Source of the DNA: Candidatus Aminicenantota bacterium
GTDB lineage: Bacteria; Acidobacteriota; Aminicenantia; UBA2199
DNA length: 9,203 nucleotides
NCBI GenBank assembly: GCA_020355945.1
Contig: CP070627.1
Span: forward strand, 7,278,007 to 7,287,209
Reading direction: 5' to 3'
Within the stretch, counting starts at the first letter, position 1. The number at the start of each line of letters is the position of its first letter. The position numbers were made by a program, and so were the translations under genes. Of the stretch, positions 6,284-9,203 are shown one piece after another. The notes beneath the pieces are model-generated. The model worked only from the letters and a program-made list of their open reading frames with translations. It had not been told where the DNA came from and ran no database searches.

Positions 6284-8377
6284 ATGGATACTGAAATTGA
6301 AGGTTTTAGTGAGAACGCCCTAAAAATTTTGAAAGCCCGGTACTTTAAAAAGGACGAGAAGGGGAAATTGATTGAGACCAAACCTTCCCAGCTCTTCAAA
6401 AGGGTGGCGAAATATATTGCCGGGGCTGAAAAAAACAAGGCAGATAAAAAGCATTGGGAGGAGAGATTCTTTAAAGCCATGATGGATAGGGATTTTATGC
6501 CCAATTCACCTACGTTAACGGGTGCTGGTCGGGGGTTGTGTCTCTCGGCTTGTTTTGTTTTACCTGTAGAGGATTCGCTGGAAAAGATATTTGAGACGGT
6601 GAAAAATGCGGCATTGGTGCATAAAGAGGGAGGTGGTACGGGGTTTGATTTTTCCCGGATCCGGCCCCAGGGCAGCTTTGTGAAGAGAACCCAGGGAATT
6701 GCCTCGGGCCCGGTTTCATTTTTAAAAGTCATTGATGCCGGCACTGAGGCCGTCAAACAGGGAGGTACGCGGCGGGGTGCCAACATGGGGGTACTGAGAG
6801 TTGACCACCCGGATATCAAAGATTTTATCACCATGAAATTAGATGGCAAGACCGCACAGAATTTTAACATCTCTGTGGCGGTTACCAATAAATTTATCCA
6901 GGCATTAAAAGATTACTCCACCTACGATTTGGTGGACCCCAGGACCAATGATGTAGTGGGTCAGTTAGATGCCAGGGAAATATTTGATATGATCGTAGAC
7001 TCAGCGTGGAGGAACGGTGATCCCGGGCTGGTCCTCATCGATAATGTTAACGAGAAGAATCCCACCAGGGTCCAGGGACCGATTCGAGCCACCAATCCCT
7101 GCGGCGAGCAGCCCCTCCACGACTATGAAGCCTGCAACCTGGGATCTATCAATGTATCTAACTTCTTTAAACCCGATGCACCGGACCGATTTGACTGGGA
7201 TCGGTTTCGAGAGATCATTCATATGGGGGTTCGCTTTCTTGATGATGTCATCGATGTGAATCTTTATCCCTTAAAACAGATCGATCAAATGGCCAAATCC
7301 AACCGACGCATCGGGCTGGGTATCATGGGATTTGCTGACTTGTTGATCAAGAAGAAGATTAAATATGACACAGAAGACGCCCTGGACCTGGGAGGTAAAA
7401 TAGTTAAATTCATGAAAGAGGAGGCTGTCGGGGCTTCCCAACAATTGGCGCAAGAAAAAGGGAGTTTTCCTAACATTGAAAAGTCTATTTACAAAGGCAA
7501 AAAGATGCGAAACGCTGCGGTGTTGACCATTGCCCCCACCGGAACCATTTCACGGATTGCCGGGTGTTCTTCCAGTATTGAACCCATTTTTGCCTTTGAA
7601 ACCATATCGAAAATACTGGATGGAGAGATCCGGGACGTTCATCTCCTTTACAAGGAATGGCAGGAAATGCATCCCGGGGACCAGCCCCCGGGATATTTTA
7701 TTACTGCCGGGGAAATCGCCCCGGGGGATCATATCAGGATGCAGGCGGTGTTCCAGGAATATGTAGACAGTGCCGTGTCCAAAACCATTAATTTCCCCAG
7801 GGAAGCCGTGGTAGAAGACATTGCCAGTGCTTATATGCTGGCATTTGATATGGATGTGAAGGGTATAACCGTATATAGGGATGGCTGCCGGGCAGTGCAG
7901 GTGTTAAATAAAATCAGCGCCGAAACCCCACGGCCTATGGATAGACCGGATTTATTGCCCTCCACTACCTACAAAGTCACCACCGGCCATGGAAGACTCT
8001 ATATCACGGTGACCCATTTAAATGGAAAACCCTTTGAAGTTTTCTGCTCCATCGGGAAAAGTGGGTACTCCACCATGGCCGATGCCGAGGCTATTGGTCG
8101 ATTAACCTCATTGTCATTACGCAGCGGCATCCCTGCCGAAGAGATTGTTACCCAGTTGAAAGGGATCGGGGGTTCGGAACCTACATTTCACAATGGCGCC
8201 TTGATTCAATCCATCCCTGATGCCATTGCGCATGTGTTAGAGAAAGAGACAGGAAGAGTGAAGGTAAACAACCAGGATTTGGATTCCGTTACCTGTCCCA
8301 TGTGTGGTACCATCATGCCCGATGAAAAATGCCCGGTGTGTTCCGAATGCGGCTGGACCAAGTGCACGGGAACCTGA
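6284..8377 (+). CDS. nrdJ: Adenosylcobalamin-dependent (class II) ribonucleotide reductase NrdJ
   Basis: This cytoplasmic enzyme reduces ribonucleotides to deoxyribonucleotides, using adenosylcobalamin to make the active-site thiyl radical. It needs neither oxygen nor a separate radical subunit. The 697-residue protein has an N-terminal RNR helical domain with NSPTL (74-78) and the substrate cysteine Cys90, then the barrel with NPCGE (271-275: radical Cys273, catalytic Glu275) and CNLGS with the second redox cysteine Cys284. The 11-residue Cys273-Cys284 spacing equals that in the Thermotoga enzyme. SKTIN begins at Ser499 near the phosphate-binding region. A TSCPD domain follows at about 563-655, then a tail with Cys671, 674, 683, 686, 689 and 694 that probably carries the re-reducing thiols or a zinc ribbon. 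There is no N-terminal ATP-cone, so dATP feedback through that domain is not expected. The segment between EPIFA (433) and HIRMQ (483) looks short for the family. The gene stands alone behind an NrdR-controlled promoter. Confidence 0.96.
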   Translation: MDTEIEGFSENALKILKARYFKKDEKGKLIETKPSQLFKRVAKYIAGAEKNKADKKHWEERFFKAMMDRDFMPNSPTLTGAGRGLCLSACFVLPVEDSLEKIFETVKNAALVHKEGGGTGFDFSRIRPQGSFVKRTQGIASGPVSFLKVIDAGTEAVKQGGTRRGANMGVLRVDHPDIKDFITMKLDGKTAQNFNISVAVTNKFIQALKDYSTYDLVDPRTNDVVGQLDAREIFDMIVDSAWRNGDPGLVLIDNVNEKNPTRVQGPIRATNPCGEQPLHDYEACNLGSINVSNFFKPDAPDRFDWDRFREIIHMGVRFLDDVIDVNLYPLKQIDQMAKSNRRIGLGIMGFADLLIKKKIKYDTEDALDLGGKIVKFMKEEAVGASQQLAQEKGSFPNIEKSIYKGKKMRNAAVLTIAPTGTISRIAGCSSSIEPIFAFETISKILDGEIRDVHLLYKEWQEMHPGDQPPGYFITAGEIAPGDHIRMQAVFQEYVDSAVSKTINFPREAVVEDIASAYMLAFDMDVKGITVYRDGCRAVQVLNKISAETPRPMDRPDLLPSTTYKVTTGHGRLYITVTHLNGKPFEVFCSIGKSGYSTMADAEAIGRLTSLSLRSGIPAEEIVTQLKGIGGSEPTFHNGALIQSIPDAIAHVLEKETGRVKVNNQDLDSVTCPMCGTIMPDEKCPVCSECGWTKCTGT

Positions 8378-8544
8378 CATCTAAGCAGCCCCATAGGAAC
8401 ACGAAGGAAATAAAATAACCGCCAAAAGACAAAAAAGCGTACAGCAATTCTCATTTTTAATTTTTTTTCCAAATAGTGGCGATTTACCCGGATTATCACC
8501 GGTGAACATTTACTTTTTATGCCTTTGCCTGGCACCTTTTTTTA
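8378..8544. other. Intergenic region between convergent nrdJ and an unknown gene
   Basis: This 167-bp stretch separates convergent genes. It contains T-rich runs (about 8452-8468), a perfect 10-bp palindrome TCACCGGTGA (8496-8505) and the first of two direct repeats. No GC-rich hairpin followed directly by a T-run, as in a clear intrinsic terminator, was found for nrdJ. No RNA gene is recognisable. Confidence 0.5.
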
Positions 8545-8564
8545 CTATTGCCTTTGCCTGGCAC
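8520..8564. repeat. Two 16-bp direct repeats, 29-bp period, each followed by a T-run
   Basis: TGCCTTTGCCTGGCAC occurs identically at 8520-8535 and 8549-8564. Each copy is followed on the plus strand by C or A and then a run of five or more T. Each contains a TGCC/GGCA inverted pair that could form only a 4-bp stem. The second copy encodes the last residues of the unknown gene on the minus strand. The copies may be two units of a dispersed or REP-like repeat, or weak tandem terminators; the window alone cannot decide. Confidence 0.75.
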
Positions 8565-8976
8565 ATTTTTCTAGTTCTTCTTTTTTTTTGACCATATTAG
8601 GCAAAAAAATATAGCCTCTTATTTGTTCTTTTCTGTTTAATTCAATCCTGTAGAGTACTGAACATGATTCCGGGAAATATTTTACAAAAAAATCTGTCAC
8701 CTCTTCAAAAAAAAGTAAAAAACCTCCTTTATTCACTTTTCGTTTCAATGCCTCTTGATCTGGATAGTATTTGTATTCAACCTCTTTCAGAACAATAATC
8801 ATTGAAGATCCGGGAAAATCCGGGAATTGTGAAATATCATTCAACAGCTTTCCGCAGTTGGTTAAATCATACCTGATTTTCTCAATCTTCTTACATACTT
8901 CTTTAAGGTCCCGGTCTCCAATTAATTTAATTTTTTTGCCTTTTTCTTTTTTTCTAATAGTCCTTTGAGATGTCAT
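8545..8976 (-). CDS. Hypothetical protein coupled to a restriction-modification-like gene
   Basis: The 143-residue product is not recognised. It has a highly basic N-terminus (about residues 5-18), a mixed region with a hydrophobic strand (SMIIVLKEVEYKYY), a phenylalanine-rich segment (GGFLLFFEEVTDFFVKYF), then a strand-rich stretch ending in a Lys/Glu-rich tail. There is no signal peptide, clear membrane helix or catalytic motif. The ATG at 8976-8974 overlaps the stop of the upstream gene as ATGA and has GGGAG 7 nt upstream, so it is probably a real, translationally coupled gene. Its DNA is clearly more A/T-rich than the dcw and nrdJ genes, consistent with an accessory region gained by transfer. 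The last residues (CARQRQ) come from a copy of a nearby direct repeat, so the original C-terminus may have been altered. Function is unknown; a role alongside restriction-modification is only suggested by position. Confidence 0.7.
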   Translation of the reverse strand: MTSQRTIRKKEKGKKIKLIGDRDLKEVCKKIEKIRYDLTNCGKLLNDISQFPDFPGSSMIIVLKEVEYKYYPDQEALKRKVNKGGFLLFFEEVTDFFVKYFPESCSVLYRIELNRKEQIRGYIFLPNMVKKKEELEKCARQRQ

Positions 8977-9203
8977 TTATGTTCTCCCGGGTTTTTCGTT
9001 AATAGATTATTCTCGATTCCTTTGCATAACCGATCGATTTCATGCTGATATCTAAGCGTTAACTGCAGCGCACGTGCCATCCTGATGTAATGGATAATGT
9101 CCGGACATGAAAGGGCACGTTTTCGGCGATCTTTCAACCATTTTTTCATTACCCGGTATCCGCAGATTTGATATTCCCATATATCTTTACTTATGCCTGA
9201 AAA
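8973..9203 (-). CDS. C-terminal end of a large methyltransferase/restriction-type protein (partial)
   Basis: Only the last 76 residues are in the window; the gene enters from the right edge. The segment reads IWEYQICGYRVMKKWLKDR (residues 8-26 of the fragment), followed by a basic stretch, DIIHYIRMARAL and a helical tail ending in basic and polar residues. The pattern of W-x-Y-x-I-x-G-Y, then KWLKDR, then DI-x-x-Y-x-x-x-x-x-AL resembles from memory the C-terminal end of large adenine-specific DNA methyltransferase or combined restriction-modification enzymes (type IIG, Eco57I or ISP-like), where it belongs to the target-recognition part. No catalytic motif is visible because the methyltransferase domain lies outside. 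The stop overlaps the start of the next gene as ATGA, indicating an operon. The exact class cannot be decided from this fragment. Confidence 0.6.
   Translation of the reverse strand, partial: FSGISKDIWEYQICGYRVMKKWLKDRRKRALSCPDIIHYIRMARALQLTLRYQHEIDRLCKGIENNLLTKNPGEHK

Noticed and set aside
6232..6888. Minus-strand open frame of 218 codons over the start of nrdJ
   Set aside because: It is antisense to the conserved N-terminal part of NrdJ, would end inside the nrdJ promoter, and its Ser/Pro/Phe-rich translation looks like a shadow frame.
8496..8505. Palindrome TCACCGGTGA as a regulator site or terminator
   Set aside because: A perfect 10-bp palindrome has no loop for a hairpin and is not followed by a T-run. 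It lies between convergent genes, where a promoter operator is not expected.
8206..8535. Minus-strand open frame of 109 codons spanning the nrdJ end and intergenic region
   Set aside because: Half of it is antisense to the NrdJ TSCPD and cysteine-rich tail, and the remainder reads through repeat and T-rich DNA. No protein features are recognisable.
8520..8564. Short CRISPR-like array
   Set aside because: There are only two 16-bp units with a 13-bp gap, too short for CRISPR repeats and spacers, and no cas genes are present in the window.

Overview
The window holds the 5' part of a division and cell wall (dcw) cluster on the minus strand, a divergent class II ribonucleotide reductase gene on the plus strand, and the end of what looks like a restriction-modification locus on the minus strand. 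Nearly all of it is coding.

Region 1 (1-6077, minus strand, transcribed right to left): mraZ, ftsL, ftsI (class B penicillin-binding protein), murE, murF and the N-terminal two fifths or so of murD, which leaves the window at its left edge. The genes are tightly packed: ftsL/ftsI and ftsI/murE overlap by ATGA, murF/murD overlap by 17 bp, and the other gaps are 13 and 30 bp. Two genes usually found in this cluster are missing from their normal places: rsmH (mraW) between mraZ and ftsL, and mraY between murF and murD. MurE has the DNPR motif of meso-diaminopimelate-adding enzymes.

Region 2 (6078-6283): a compact, very A/T-rich divergent control region. Toward mraZ there is a sigma70-type promoter followed by three TGGG repeats with an exact 10-bp period, matching the known MraZ operator design. 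Toward nrdJ there is a strong promoter (TTGACA-N17-TAGAAT) with a near-perfect NrdR box between its -35 and -10 elements and an A7TA7TA7 tract just upstream.

Region 3 (6284-8377, plus strand): a complete adenosylcobalamin-dependent ribonucleotide reductase (NrdJ) with all catalytic cysteines, a TSCPD domain and a cysteine-rich C-terminal tail.

Region 4 (8378-9203): a short intergenic stretch with two 16-bp direct repeats, then a low-GC unknown gene on the minus strand. That gene is ATGA-coupled to the C-terminal end of a large protein resembling the tail of adenine-specific methyltransferase/restriction enzymes.

The organism is a bacterium that makes peptidoglycan, probably with meso-DAP, and uses a B12-dependent, oxygen-independent reductase. 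This fits an anaerobic or facultative, probably diderm lineage of moderate GC. An uncultured phylum such as Aminicenantes is possible, but this is a weak guess. No wholly new system is evident. The most interesting points are the two gaps in the dcw cluster, the two autoregulatory-looking control sites back to back, and the unknown gene coupled to the restriction-modification end.
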